Under the pieces are notes generated by a model that was not told the origin of the DNA, did no database searches, and saw only the letters and a program-made list of their open reading frames with translations. A stretch of DNA of 64,000 nucleotides, taken from positions 1-64,000 of IMG/VR virus record IMGVR_UViG_3300030430_004991; one strand, 5' to 3'. This document shows, in pieces, positions 23,597-31,649 of this stretch. The translations under genes were made by a program, and so were the position numbers. This DNA is from a virus. Each line of letters begins with the position of its first letter. Within the stretch, counting starts at the first letter, position 1.

Positions 23597-23630
23597 AAAA
23601 AATCCTATTTAGCTTTTACACTAAATAGGA
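23597..23630 (-). terminator. Terminator hairpin that also hides a ribosome binding site
   Basis: The sense strand has a perfect 10-base inverted repeat (TCCTATTTAG / CTAAATAGGA) with an 8-base loop, followed by six T. It would end transcripts from the SbcCD gene. The right arm contains AGGA, the only plausible ribosome site of the exonuclease gene, 9 bases before its ATG. The left arm contains the CTATTTA motif seen before other genes. Confidence 0.85.
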
Positions 23631-23639
23631 CGTTATTTG

Positions 23640-26600
23640 TTAAATGTTTACCTTGGCATAGCCATCAATTTTATCAATGTCTATCGTCATGTCCACCACA
23701 TCTTTTAGATGATCAAGGTGAGAGATAATCAAAACTGTTTTGAATTGGTTCTTTATCATCTGCAATAGTCTTGTGAACCCTTCCATGTGTTCTTGATCTA
23801 ATGCCGTTGCCGGTTCGTCAAGAATAAACAGTTCGGACTTTGGAAGATTGGTTATCGCAATCATCGCAAGACGTATGGCCATCGAAGCAATTGTCTTTTC
23901 TGCTCCTGATCCCATGGACAACGGACGAGCCGCATAGTTGGGATGTTTGATGGAGAGTTCAAGTTTGTTGTCATGATTCTCAAAGAACACTTCAAAGTCA
24001 ACAATGTTGGCTAAGATCTTTGCGATCTCTTGATTGATAATCGGTAGCTTTTGCTGAATGATCTCGTATGAAATACCATTAGCATGCATGCAAGTCGTGT
24101 AGATGTCGAAAGCACGATACTCGTTCATAACATCTTTGTATTCATTCTTCTCGTTGTAAAGACCACGAATAACTTCTTTCATTGCCGCTTCTTCCACAAG
24201 ATACTCTTGAGAAAGTTTATTGCATTCCTTCAGTGTTACCTTGTTCTCTTTAATTTTCTTTATAAGAGCCTTTTGGTCTCCGTACAAAGATTCCTTATTC
24301 TCGATAGCTTCACGATTATCTTCATATTCTTTAGCTTTCGCTTCGAGAGCATCAATCTCGTTAGTTAACAAAGCAATGGTTGCTTCGTTTTTCTGAATAG
24401 ACATTTTTTGTCTTTCCATGTTAATCTCACAAGAGTCAATCTCAGATCTAAGATCATTAAACTTTTGGATGTTATTTTGAATTGTTTTAATGTCATACTC
24501 TTCAAGTTTAACTGTCGCTTGATGGAGAGACTCGGCGAGATCATCTAACAAATTCATGTTATAGGGCAGATCTGCTTTTGCTTTCTCTGCTTGTTTCACA
24601 AACTCATTGTCACAACAGAACTCACAGTTTGGATCATACTTGTGATTATGAAGCATCGCTGCTGTTTTGTCTAAGTTTTTTAACACGGTCTTCTGGTGCT
24701 TCACTTGTTGCTCAAAGGCTTTGACAAGTTCTTCTTGGTGCTTTGCTTCTTTTAGCAGAGACATTAGGCGATCATATTGTTTACTGTCGACCTGTTCACA
24801 TGTTTGTTCATAAAACTTTTCTAGTCTCTCAACATGTTCTTGTGAATGTAAATTCTGTGAGAGCAGTTTAGTTTTCTTTGTTTTCTTAAACGCTATCTCT
24901 TTGGAAACTTGATTGATGTCAATAATCTCCGCAGGAATTGCGTCGATTGTTTTCTTAACCTCCGCAAGTTCAAGTTCAAACTTTTCTATAGAACAAGTCA
25001 GTTTTTCACATTTATTAACCTGCTCGTCGATGTCCATTCGAATGTCCTCTAGTGTTTCTGTTTTTTTGCGTATTTGTTCGTCAAACTTCTTGCTCTCCAT
25101 GCGCTTAATTACACCACGAAGATCAGCAGCATCCTTACGAGCCAATTTATACTTTTGATCAAAGATCTGCAGGTCTAGAAATTTAGCGATAATTTCTTTT
25201 CGTTTAGTAGAGCCCTCTCGCAAGAAAGACATAGAGTCTAGTTGAGATGCCATTGACGTTAAAAAGAAGTCATCAATTGTACCGAAGTGCTTACGAATGT
25301 TAGCATCGGTTTCGTTTCTGGTTGTACCATTCTTTGACTCAAAGATACCAGCAGTTGTTTTAGAAAAATCTAGATCTACTTTGGATTCTATTGTTTCTTT
25401 CCCTTTTAGTTTCTTTGTGTACTTATTAAGGTTTCGAGTAATCTCGAAAGCGTCATGACCTGCTTCAAGTTTTATTTTACACTTGGCATACTGTTTGTTT
25501 TGGTTGATGATGTGAACATTCTTTCGCTCTCCTTTCGAAGTTGTATTATAAATGTTAAATAACACACTGTCGATAATAGAAGACTTTCCTGAATAATTTT
25601 TACCAAAGATTCCGACAAGTCCGGATAATTTTTCAAAATTAATCTTATTCTTCTCGCCGTAGTTGAAGAGGTTATCCCACTCAATCTCTTTAATTTTCCA
25701 AACAACATTACGTGATACCTCCTCTGATTCTTCAACAATTTGATTGTATTTTTTATTTAACTCTAAAATCTTATCCATAACGCCATCGTCCATGTCAAGT
25801 TCGCTGCAATACTGTTTTATGTATTTTTCTTGAACAGAAAGATCTCGCAGGTTCTCATTCAAAACTGCTTTACCTATCAAAGATGTAGACGAAGAGTTGG
25901 TGGTGCCATTGTTAATAAAAGAAACAGAATAGGGTTGCCATTTCTTTTGGCAATAATCACACGCTGCTCTTAATTTCATAGGCGAAATGTTAGAAGAGGC
26001 ACGTATTCTAAGACGACAGCCCTTTGGCACTATTGTGTTGGGTACTTGTCCTTCCGGTGTTAAGTCTATTGTCACGAACGGTCTGGGGTTTAGTACTGAG
26101 ACATGCTGACAATCCCAATCGTATTTATCTCGTATGTTCCACATGAGAAAACCTTTGTTAATTGACTCGCCAAAGTTTTGTTGAATCGTAGAGCCAGCAT
26201 ATCTTACTCGTCCTTTGAGATCCATTTTCTGTTGCTTGTGAATGTCACCCAGCATGCTAAAGTCAAAATCGCTGAAAATATCAATAGAATCTTCGCCTTC
26301 TTCAATAGTGTAACCTTGTGAGGTTTGGCATCCGTGAATAGACCCGTGATACAAGCCGATATTAATACACTCTCTGTTAGTCGGTTTAACCCAGTTTTCT
26401 CTATCAAAGACCGATAGAACGTTGAGAGTGATCTTTTCATTTATTTTTGTTTCTCCGGAATTTTTAAGAAGATGAATATTTTTGTGACCCAATGCATCTA
26501 CAATCGGAGAAATTGCATCCTGCCTAGTGTCGTTCTTAAGATTACCATCATGGTTTCCTAGTATAATATAAGTAGGAGCAATGTCTCCCAAGTTATGCAA

Positions 26601-26789
26601 AAAACTTGCACACATTTGGAAAAATTCCGGTGATAATTGCGTTTTAGTGTGTGCGATGTCACCGGTGTGTACGATAATGTCGGGAGACATTTGCCGCAGT
26701 TTTTTATAAAGATCTTCGAACGCTAGTTTGTATTCGTAGTGATACTTTAAATTTCTAATGTGTGTATCTGATATATGTGCTATTTTCAT
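23640..26789 (-). CDS. Single-chain Mre11-Rad50 (SbcD-SbcC, T4 gp47-gp46) nuclease
   Basis: A 1049-residue fusion of the two subunits that are separate in T4 (gp47, gp46) and bacteria (SbcD, SbcC). Residues 1-345 are the phosphodiesterase: DTH (8-10), GDIAH (43-47), GNHD (78-81), YHGS (147-150), GDIH (181-184). From about 365 the Rad50 part begins: Walker A GKNYSGKS (396-403), a long coiled coil, zinc hook CEFC (722-725), second coiled coil, signature LSMGSGAEK (957-965), and Walker B FILDEPATALD (988-998). The complex resects DNA ends for recombination-dependent replication. The order Mre11 then Rad50 keeps the natural operon order. There is no sign of frameshift. A terminator follows and a SprT-like gene precedes, both in the same transcript. 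Confidence 0.95.
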   Translation of the reverse strand: MKIAHISDTHIRNLKYHYEYKLAFEDLYKKLRQMSPDIIVHTGDIAHTKTQLSPEFFQMCASFLHNLGDIAPTYIILGNHDGNLKNDTRQDAISPIVDALGHKNIHLLKNSGETKINEKITLNVLSVFDRENWVKPTNRECINIGLYHGSIHGCQTSQGYTIEEGEDSIDIFSDFDFSMLGDIHKQQKMDLKGRVRYAGSTIQQNFGESINKGFLMWNIRDKYDWDCQHVSVLNPRPFVTIDLTPEGQVPNTIVPKGCRLRIRASSNISPMKLRAACDYCQKKWQPYSVSFINNGTTNSSSTSLIGKAVLNENLRDLSVQEKYIKQYCSELDMDDGVMDKILELNKKYNQIVEESEEVSRNVVWKIKEIEWDNLFNYGEKNKINFEKLSGLVGIFGKNYSGKSSIIDSVLFNIYNTTSKGERKNVHIINQNKQYAKCKIKLEAGHDAFEITRNLNKYTKKLKGKETIESKVDLDFSKTTAGIFESKNGTTRNETDANIRKHFGTIDDFFLTSMASQLDSMSFLREGSTKRKEIIAKFLDLQIFDQKYKLARKDAADLRGVIKRMESKKFDEQIRKKTETLEDIRMDIDEQVNKCEKLTCSIEKFELELAEVKKTIDAIPAEIIDINQVSKEIAFKKTKKTKLLSQNLHSQEHVERLEKFYEQTCEQVDSKQYDRLMSLLKEAKHQEELVKAFEQQVKHQKTVLKNLDKTAAMLHNHKYDPNCEFCCDNEFVKQAEKAKADLPYNMNLLDDLAESLHQATVKLEEYDIKTIQNNIQKFNDLRSEIDSCEINMERQKMSIQKNEATIALLTNEIDALEAKAKEYEDNREAIENKESLYGDQKALIKKIKENKVTLKECNKLSQEYLVEEAAMKEVIRGLYNEKNEYKDVMNEYRAFDIYTTCMHANGISYEIIQQKLPIINQEIAKILANIVDFEVFFENHDNKLELSIKHPNYAARPLSMGSGAEKTIASMAIRLAMIAITNLPKSELFILDEPATALDQEHMEGFTRLLQMIKNQFKTVLIISHLDHLKDVVDMTIDIDKIDGYAKVNI

Positions 26790-26797
26790 GTTACCTC

Positions 26798-27148
26798 CTA
26801 ATAGTTTCTAGTTTTATAGCGACCACGGCCACTGTGGATTTTGCCAACAAAGCCAACTCGCTTCATTTCTTCTTTCCACTCTTTGCCGTGGTTGTGATAA
26901 GGTCTTTCCTCATAAAAAACTTCAACAGCGTGATGGCACATCTCGTGCAACAAAATGTTGAGTTTTTGGTAGTGCGTCAGTTTTTTGTCTATTTCTATGT
27001 AAGACTCTGTCCCTTCTTCTTCATCAGGGTAATGATAAAGACCTTCCGCACGCTCAGCGCTTAAGTCTCTTATTTTTACAGGGATCTTTGTTAGTTTTCC
27101 ATCCCAATATTTTTTATTAAATTCATTAAACTTATTTGTCCAGTACAT
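26798..27148 (-). CDS. SprT-like zinc metallopeptidase
   Basis: A 116-residue protein of the SprT type. The active site HEMCHH (68-73) contains HExxH, and the third zinc ligand is probably His87 in HGKEW. The N-terminal part (WTNKFNEFNKKYWDGKL) matches the start of SprT/Spartan catalytic domains. SprT-like proteins in eukaryotes (Spartan) cut DNA-protein crosslinks; this phage copy could clear proteins from DNA ends before the SbcCD nuclease, as both genes share one transcript. GGAGG precedes the ATG by 5 bases. A sigma70-like promoter lies just upstream (27178-27206). Confidence 0.82.
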   Translation of the reverse strand: MYWTNKFNEFNKKYWDGKLTKIPVKIRDLSAERAEGLYHYPDEEEGTESYIEIDKKLTHYQKLNILLHEMCHHAVEVFYEERPYHNHGKEWKEEMKRVGFVGKIHSGRGRYKTRNY

Positions 27149-27177
27149 GTTTCCTCCTCAAGAATCTGTATACATAT

Positions 27178-27206
27178 ATAATATCACGTTATCTTCGACT
27201 TGTCAA
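27178..27206 (-). promoter_or_regulatory. Sigma70-like promoter for SprT-SbcCD operon
   Basis: The minus strand reads TTGACA, 17 bases, TATTAT, with TG one base before the -10 (extended -10) and a CGTG block shared with two nearby promoters. It stands 30 bases before the SprT-like gene, in the divergent gap to the only plus-strand gene. Confidence 0.85.
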
Positions 27207-27216
27207 GTATTTTTTT

Positions 27217-27225
27217 CTATTTATT
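27217..27225 (+). promoter_or_regulatory. CTATTTATT motif before the plus-strand gene
   Basis: On the plus strand CTATTTATTTATAA lies about 30 bases before the GTG of the small membrane-protein gene, in the same orientation relative to the gene as the motifs before minus-strand virion genes. The promoter role is inferred. Confidence 0.35.
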
Positions 27226-27251
27226 TATAACAAGACTTGGGAGGGTTAGAT

Positions 27252-27428
27252 GTGGAATATGTCGTTTTTGGTATTATTGTTATTGTTGCTGGTGGTCTTG
27301 CCGGTTATGAATTGATAGAGGGTATTATTGCGGGTATTAAGTTAGATGGAGATGATGAAGAAATTTTTGCTCCAATTGCAGTCTTCTCTTTGTTAGTTTT
27401 TTTTGCCGGCTTATCATATTTTGGCTAA
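27252..27428 (+). CDS. Small two-span membrane protein, only plus-strand gene
   Basis: A 58-residue protein read from the GTG at 27252, with GGAGGG 6 bases upstream. Two hydrophobic segments (about 3-24 and 41-57) are separated by a short acidic loop (KLDGDDEEIF). The second segment ends in FFAGLSYFG at the C-terminus. It has no known family. The gene runs against all its neighbours and its 3' end overlaps the end of the primase gene by 15 bases. Small membrane proteins in phage early regions often act on the host envelope, but nothing specific supports that here. Coding status is likely, given the ribosome site and composition, but not certain. Confidence 0.55.
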   Translation: MEYVVFGIIVIVAGGLAGYELIEGIIAGIKLDGDDEEIFAPIAVFSLLVFFAGLSYFG

Positions 27429-28349
27429 TTGGTTGTAAAAATTAATTTCATCTAAATCTGGCTCTATCGCTTGAGACATTCTAGATAGAAACTGTTTGCG
27501 TGTCATAGACCCTACATCTTCAACATTCGAAGTATCAATAATCTTGACATCGACATCGTATTTGAATAGGGACTTTATCATGTAGTCTTGCTTCTTCTTA
27601 GCATCTTCATCTAAAGCAAGATACACTGGGGAATCATTAAGAACAATCGCTTGAAATAGCTTACTCTCTTCGCGCAATGTTGAGCCAAGAATAGGAATTG
27701 CATTTTGTCCGGCGATAATTGCATCGAACAAACCTTCCACCAAGACAACCGGTTCATCCCAATCTACAAACAATTCATTAAACACAACGTTTTTACTTAT
27801 TGGAGGATTCAAGTACTTCATTCTGTGTCCTACATAAGAACGAGCAATAAAATAGTTGAGATTACCTGAGTTATTAAATGACGGCACAATTATTCTTCCG
27901 CGATAGCGTCCCTCAGGACAATACCCAATCTTCCACATAAGTATTTCTTTCTTGGTGATTCCTCTTTCGTATAGGTATTCCAAAGGCGCCTTAGAAGTCT
28001 TTGGCAGTCTTTTGTTACACAAAGACACGAAATGCGGTGGTAGTTCCGTAACTTGTTCGATTTCTTCATCATTCATCTCCATAAACATTTGGTCAAATTC
28101 AGAAAGATCTAGACGGCCATCGAGTTCTAGCCATTTTTGTTTTTGTTGATAAGTACCAAACTTTCGTACAAGTCTGTAAATATTTTTACCGCGCGTATCA
28201 CAAACCCAACATTTAAATGCATTAACACCAAAATTGATTGACATTTTCTTTTTATGATGTCCACAAAATGGACATTCAAATAAAAATTCACTTGATGATT
28301 GCCTATAGCCACCAAGAATGTCTCGTATAATTCTTAATTTTTCTTCCAT
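27414..28349 (-). CDS. DNA primase, DnaG/T4 gp61-like
   Basis: A 311-residue primase that makes RNA primers for lagging-strand synthesis. The N-terminal zinc finger has CPFC (26-29) and CWVC (47-50). The RNA polymerase core includes RYRGRIIVPSFN (about 148-159), then the TOPRIM motifs VVLVEGLFDAI (201-211, catalytic Glu at 205) and YLALDEDA (243-250). The protein is shorter than bacterial DnaG and lacks a helicase-binding extension, as in T4 gp61. It has its own promoter at 28370-28398 and GGAGGAAA before the ATG. Its end overlaps the convergent plus-strand gene. Confidence 0.93.
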   Translation of the reverse strand: MEEKLRIIRDILGGYRQSSSEFLFECPFCGHHKKKMSINFGVNAFKCWVCDTRGKNIYRLVRKFGTYQQKQKWLELDGRLDLSEFDQMFMEMNDEEIEQVTELPPHFVSLCNKRLPKTSKAPLEYLYERGITKKEILMWKIGYCPEGRYRGRIIVPSFNNSGNLNYFIARSYVGHRMKYLNPPISKNVVFNELFVDWDEPVVLVEGLFDAIIAGQNAIPILGSTLREESKLFQAIVLNDSPVYLALDEDAKKKQDYMIKSLFKYDVDVKIIDTSNVEDVGSMTRKQFLSRMSQAIEPDLDEINFYNQLAKI

Positions 28350-28369
28350 GTTTCCTCCGTCTCAAATAC

Positions 28370-28398
28370 ATATTATCACGGAGTCTAAAAATTGTCAA
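28370..28398 (-). promoter_or_regulatory. Sigma70-like promoter for primase
   Basis: The minus strand reads TTGACA, 17 bases, TAATAT, with CGTG and TG directly before the -10. The -35 overlaps the end of the resolvase gene: its TGA stop is part of TTGACA. The -10 is weaker than in the two neighbouring promoters. Confidence 0.75.
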
Positions 28399-28910
28399 AT
28401 ATTTATTTTGGAAAATCCAGCCAATGCCACAACAATCGCATCTGCCATGTCATCTGTCCCGGGTTTAGGGTTTCCATGCCTAGTTAACTCTACTATAAAA
28501 TGTTTTGGATATTTATTTTCAACCCATTCAATAATTTTCTTTTTAGTATCTTCGCCACGCTTAATTTTGAGACCAACAAGGCCCCTAGCTTTATTCGCCG
28601 CGATAAGTTCTGGGTTACGGCCAAATACTCTACGAACTGCAAAAGAACACATGCCATTAAATCTCTGGAGTTTTGCCATGGTACCAGCAGTTGTTTTACC
28701 ACCACCAAACATTGTGAAAGGTTCTTCTACGAAAACGTTTTTAATTTTATACTCTTTACTAATACCTTTTAAGAATTGGAAAAAAATTTCTGCTCTGTCT
28801 TCTAACTGCAGGGGCTTAAACTTCATTACATTGTGTTCAATTAAATTCTTATCATAATCTAAAATACAATAACCTATTTTACTTGTGCTAACATCTAAAC
28901 CTAAAATCAT
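28395..28910 (-). CDS. RuvC-like Holliday junction resolvase
   Basis: A 171-residue RNase H-fold nuclease. GLDVST (4-9) gives the first Asp, VFVEEP (59-64) the Glu, and DDMADAIVVA (153-162) the last acids; these are the RuvC catalytic motifs. It would cut recombination intermediates before packaging. T4 uses the unrelated endonuclease VII (gp49), so this phage uses a different solution. A strong sigma70-like promoter lies 17 bases upstream. It is the first gene of the replication and recombination block. Confidence 0.88.
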   Translation of the reverse strand: MILGLDVSTSKIGYCILDYDKNLIEHNVMKFKPLQLEDRAEIFFQFLKGISKEYKIKNVFVEEPFTMFGGGKTTAGTMAKLQRFNGMCSFAVRRVFGRNPELIAANKARGLVGLKIKRGEDTKKKIIEWVENKYPKHFIVELTRHGNPKPGTDDMADAIVVALAGFSKINI

Positions 28911-28926
28911 AAAAAACCTCTAATTT

Positions 28927-28955
28927 ATTATAACACGTTTTTATAGATTTGTCAA
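28927..28955 (-). promoter_or_regulatory. Consensus sigma70 promoter for resolvase gene
   Basis: The minus strand has a perfect TTGACA, 17-base spacer and perfect TATAAT, with TG one base before the -10 and CGTG as in the other two promoters. It lies directly after the stop of the 28959-29369 gene. It is likely to be strong and read by host RNA polymerase. Confidence 0.93.
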
Positions 28956-28958
28956 GTA

Positions 28959-29369
28959 TTATTTTGGGGGAACGTAAGGTTTTTCTTTCTGCACTAAACT
29001 TTCGGCCCATTTTAAATCCTCTGGTGATGCTTTTTTAAGAAAATCATCAATTGCCTTCAATAAATTTTGGGCATCTAAGTTTAATCTATCGGGTTTTTCA
29101 TTCTCAGGTGTTTTTGACACGATTTCCAAATCTTCTAGGGCCTTTGAGTATCCTATCGCTTTATCAATGTCTTTGGTTTTTTTTACTCTATTTTTTGCAA
29201 AAGCGTGTGCTACTTCAACTGTTTTAGCGTCATACCCCTCAACTCCGGCTTGTGCTGGTCTCCCAAGCATTCCGCCCATAGCCAAGCCACCAGCCAAAGC
29301 AATGTCTTTTAAGGACTCTTCTATTTTTTTTATAGTTTCCTTGTTTTCCTTTAAAATTCTTATTTTCAT
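28959..29369 (-). CDS. Small protein with MKIRILK start, function unknown
   Basis: A 136-residue protein. The first 25 residues form a basic helix (MKIRILKENKETIKKIEE). A Gly/Ala/Met-rich stretch follows (about 25-43: DIALAGGLAMGGMLGRPAQAG), which could be a membrane or signal segment. The remainder is helical and ends KPYVPPK. The start matches the N-termini of the proteins at 19782-20195 and 21518-23593. It may be an internal head protein. No family was recognised. It is the last gene of the right-hand virion block before the promoter of the replication genes. Confidence 0.55.
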   Translation of the reverse strand: MKIRILKENKETIKKIEESLKDIALAGGLAMGGMLGRPAQAGVEGYDAKTVEVAHAFAKNRVKKTKDIDKAIGYSKALEDLEIVSKTPENEKPDRLNLDAQNLLKAIDDFLKKASPEDLKWAESLVQKEKPYVPPK

Positions 29370-29384
29370 TTTTTCTCCTACTAA

Positions 29385-30530
29385 CTAAATATCAAGTTTT
29401 AATTTAAAAGTATATTGCTTTTCCTCTGTCTTCCTAACGGGTGTTGCAACTTTTGCAATCCCAATAAGATTTTTGTCTGCGTCGTAAAGAGCAATTTTTG
29501 AAATATAAGTGGTCTTAATAAAATCAGGCTCTTTGTCTAAAAATTGAGAGTGTACAATATTTTTAATTTTCTTAGGTTGTTCAATGTATTGGACAGAGCC
29601 GGAAGTAACCCCTTGAACTTCTGAGGAGTCCAAGTACGTTGGGTTATTGGAATGATTCAATTGTCCATAGGGTGCCGTTGCTAACATTGTTAAGACTTGT
29701 GTGTGTGTCGTACCCTTATAATCGATAGCATAAGAAGCCGAAAGAGTTGTTGTTGCAATTGTGTTACCGTCATTTGCTCCATAGTTAAAGTGAATCCACT
29801 TAGAGTTTCCATTTGCATCTGTTTGAATTGTATTGCTATCTAGTGACCAAGAACCCGTAAGAACAAAAAATCCCTCTCTGTACAGACAAACACCCGCAAC
29901 AGAACCAGAACCAGTTGAGCCTTCGGGACCAACTTGAACCAACTCTCCGTTATAGTTTTTATCCTGTAGTTCTCCGACTAATGTACCAGTTACGTAATAT
30001 TTCAAAGAAATCGATCCTTTTTTAATTTTTGATCCATAAGTAATCGATGGAATTGAAATTAAGTTAACAATTTGAGAATTTTTGTCTCCTAAACTTGATG
30101 AGTATTGGTAGTGTGCCGAGTGTATACTATACTCATCTAAAGTGTTTTTTAATGCTAAAAGTTTTGATCTTGTAGCGGTATTATAATAGTATCTGGAGAT
30201 GCTGGCAGATAGATTGTAGGCGCCTGTGTCTGTCTCTCCAAAGAGGAGTGATGTGTTATACGAAGACTTACTTCTTGTTTTAAACGTTACTCTTTCGCCA
30301 TTTTTTACAATAAAAGGGTGAATTAAGTTACCTGTTGGGCGATCAATGTTATATTCATAAAGAGAGACAAAGCCTTTAGGGACACCAATTATGTTATCGG
30401 TGTTTGCACCAGATAGATGTGGCGTGCTGTTTATGTAAATCGAACCACTTTGTGTATAGAATCTATACTCTGGATATGCTTCTACCGTATTGATAAATAA
30501 ATCGTCTTCTTCAAATTTATAATAAGACAT
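29385..30530 (-). CDS. Virion structural protein, paralogue of next gene
   Basis: A 381-residue beta-rich protein (Ser, Thr, Tyr, Asn rich). The C-terminal 85 residues carry SNNPTYLDSSEVQ, TTYISKIALYDADKNLIGIAK and a final FKLKLDI. They align with the end of the protein at 30539-31639 (NPTYLSG, YITTVGLYNDNNELLATAK, VRVRLDY). These C-terminal motifs recur in structural proteins of large marine phages. The N-terminal half (about 1-180) is less similar. It is probably a tail- or baseplate-associated component. The exact place is unknown. Confidence 0.65.
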   Translation of the reverse strand: MSYYKFEEDDLFINTVEAYPEYRFYTQSGSIYINSTPHLSGANTDNIIGVPKGFVSLYEYNIDRPTGNLIHPFIVKNGERVTFKTRSKSSYNTSLLFGETDTGAYNLSASISRYYYNTATRSKLLALKNTLDEYSIHSAHYQYSSSLGDKNSQIVNLISIPSITYGSKIKKGSISLKYYVTGTLVGELQDKNYNGELVQVGPEGSTGSGSVAGVCLYREGFFVLTGSWSLDSNTIQTDANGNSKWIHFNYGANDGNTIATTTLSASYAIDYKGTTHTQVLTMLATAPYGQLNHSNNPTYLDSSEVQGVTSGSVQYIEQPKKIKNIVHSQFLDKEPDFIKTTYISKIALYDADKNLIGIAKVATPVRKTEEKQYTFKLKLDI

Positions 30531-30538
30531 GAGGCCCC

Positions 30539-31639
30539 CTAGTAGTCGAGGCGCACTCTGACTGTGAACTCTGTGTCTGATGACTTTTTAAGTGGCTCAC
30601 TGAGTTTAGCAGTTGCCAAAAGTTCGTTGTTATCATTGTAAAGCCCAACTGTTGTAATGTACGATACTGGAAGGTCAGAAGATTGAGTTTTCACTCTAAT
30701 CTTGCTTCCGGAAAGGTAAGTTGGATTTGTTGAATAGTTGTATTCATTGTGATTAATACGGCAGAAATATACTGTAGAGTTTAATTCCACTGTATTGTTG
30801 AACTGAAGGTTGTAGATTCTAGTCCTTAGATTGTCAGCAAAGCTATCGATTGTTGAGCCGGTTAGTACAGCGTTCAACGGCTCTGATGTTGATGAAGGTC
30901 CACTCATAGAAACATTGTGGAACGAATTATTTAGAATTCCACCAGCGGACGCTTGGTTAAAAATTGAACCAGAAATTACCGCGACACCGGCTTGATAAAA
31001 CAAGAGACCAACAGGATAGCGTTGATTGGCGGTAAGCATAGCACTAGATCCAGCAGATGCTGTGGCGTAAAGAATTCCATACTCACCAACTGGGGAGTTC
31101 ACAAAATAGCCGTCTGATCCACTAAAATCTGTTATTTTAATTCTATCAGTAAAAACTGCTCCATTCTCAGCATACGCTGGGGTAACCCCGAGTTCCAGTT
31201 CAAAAGTTCCTTTTTTGATTTCATCTTTCGAAAGAAGTCGGGAGTAGTTCATAAAGAAAACATTATCAAGTTTTGTGCCACCTACTATGATGTCACCGTC
31301 TTCATCAAATCGCTGAATAGATCCAGTGTGATCGTAACCAACAAGAACTTGAGCCATTTGATTATAAATGTTTAATTTTTTGGATGCTTGGTTTGCTACC
31401 GTCAGACTTGATTCGGCACCGATACCAACTGTGATGTCAAAAATGTGGTTTGCGGAAGAACTTAGGTAGGGATAGTCGTATACCGATTGAAACATACCAT
31501 GAGCATAATTCTTGATGTTCTCGGTACCATAGGTTCCAGAAACAATCGTACCAGTTAAAGGAATTGCTTCGTGAAGAAGTGTCCTTGTGTTTGCGACATC
31601 TTTTCCGATGTCTAATGATTTGTAAAAACTTTCAGCCAT
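30539..31639 (-). CDS. Virion structural protein, paralogue of preceding-coordinate gene
   Basis: A 366-residue protein starting MAESFYKSLDIGKD. Recognisable blocks are FFMNYSRLLSKDEIKKGTFE (about 128-147), YGILYATASAG, and the C-terminal NPTYLSG / YITTVGLYNDNNELLA / VRVRLDY module shared with the protein at 29385-30530. The paired genes point to duplication of a structural subunit. A role in the neck, baseplate or fibre attachment is possible; no T4 counterpart was recognised. Confidence 0.65.
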   Translation of the reverse strand: MAESFYKSLDIGKDVANTRTLLHEAIPLTGTIVSGTYGTENIKNYAHGMFQSVYDYPYLSSSANHIFDITVGIGAESSLTVANQASKKLNIYNQMAQVLVGYDHTGSIQRFDEDGDIIVGGTKLDNVFFMNYSRLLSKDEIKKGTFELELGVTPAYAENGAVFTDRIKITDFSGSDGYFVNSPVGEYGILYATASAGSSAMLTANQRYPVGLLFYQAGVAVISGSIFNQASAGGILNNSFHNVSMSGPSSTSEPLNAVLTGSTIDSFADNLRTRIYNLQFNNTVELNSTVYFCRINHNEYNYSTNPTYLSGSKIRVKTQSSDLPVSYITTVGLYNDNNELLATAKLSEPLKKSSDTEFTVRVRLDY

Positions 31640-31649
31640 TATTTTCTCT

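Noticed and set aside
27200-27231. A sigma70 promoter on the plus strand for the small membrane gene
   Set aside because: TTGTCA and TATAAC are present but their spacing is about 20 bases, too long; the CTATTTATT motif is a better candidate.
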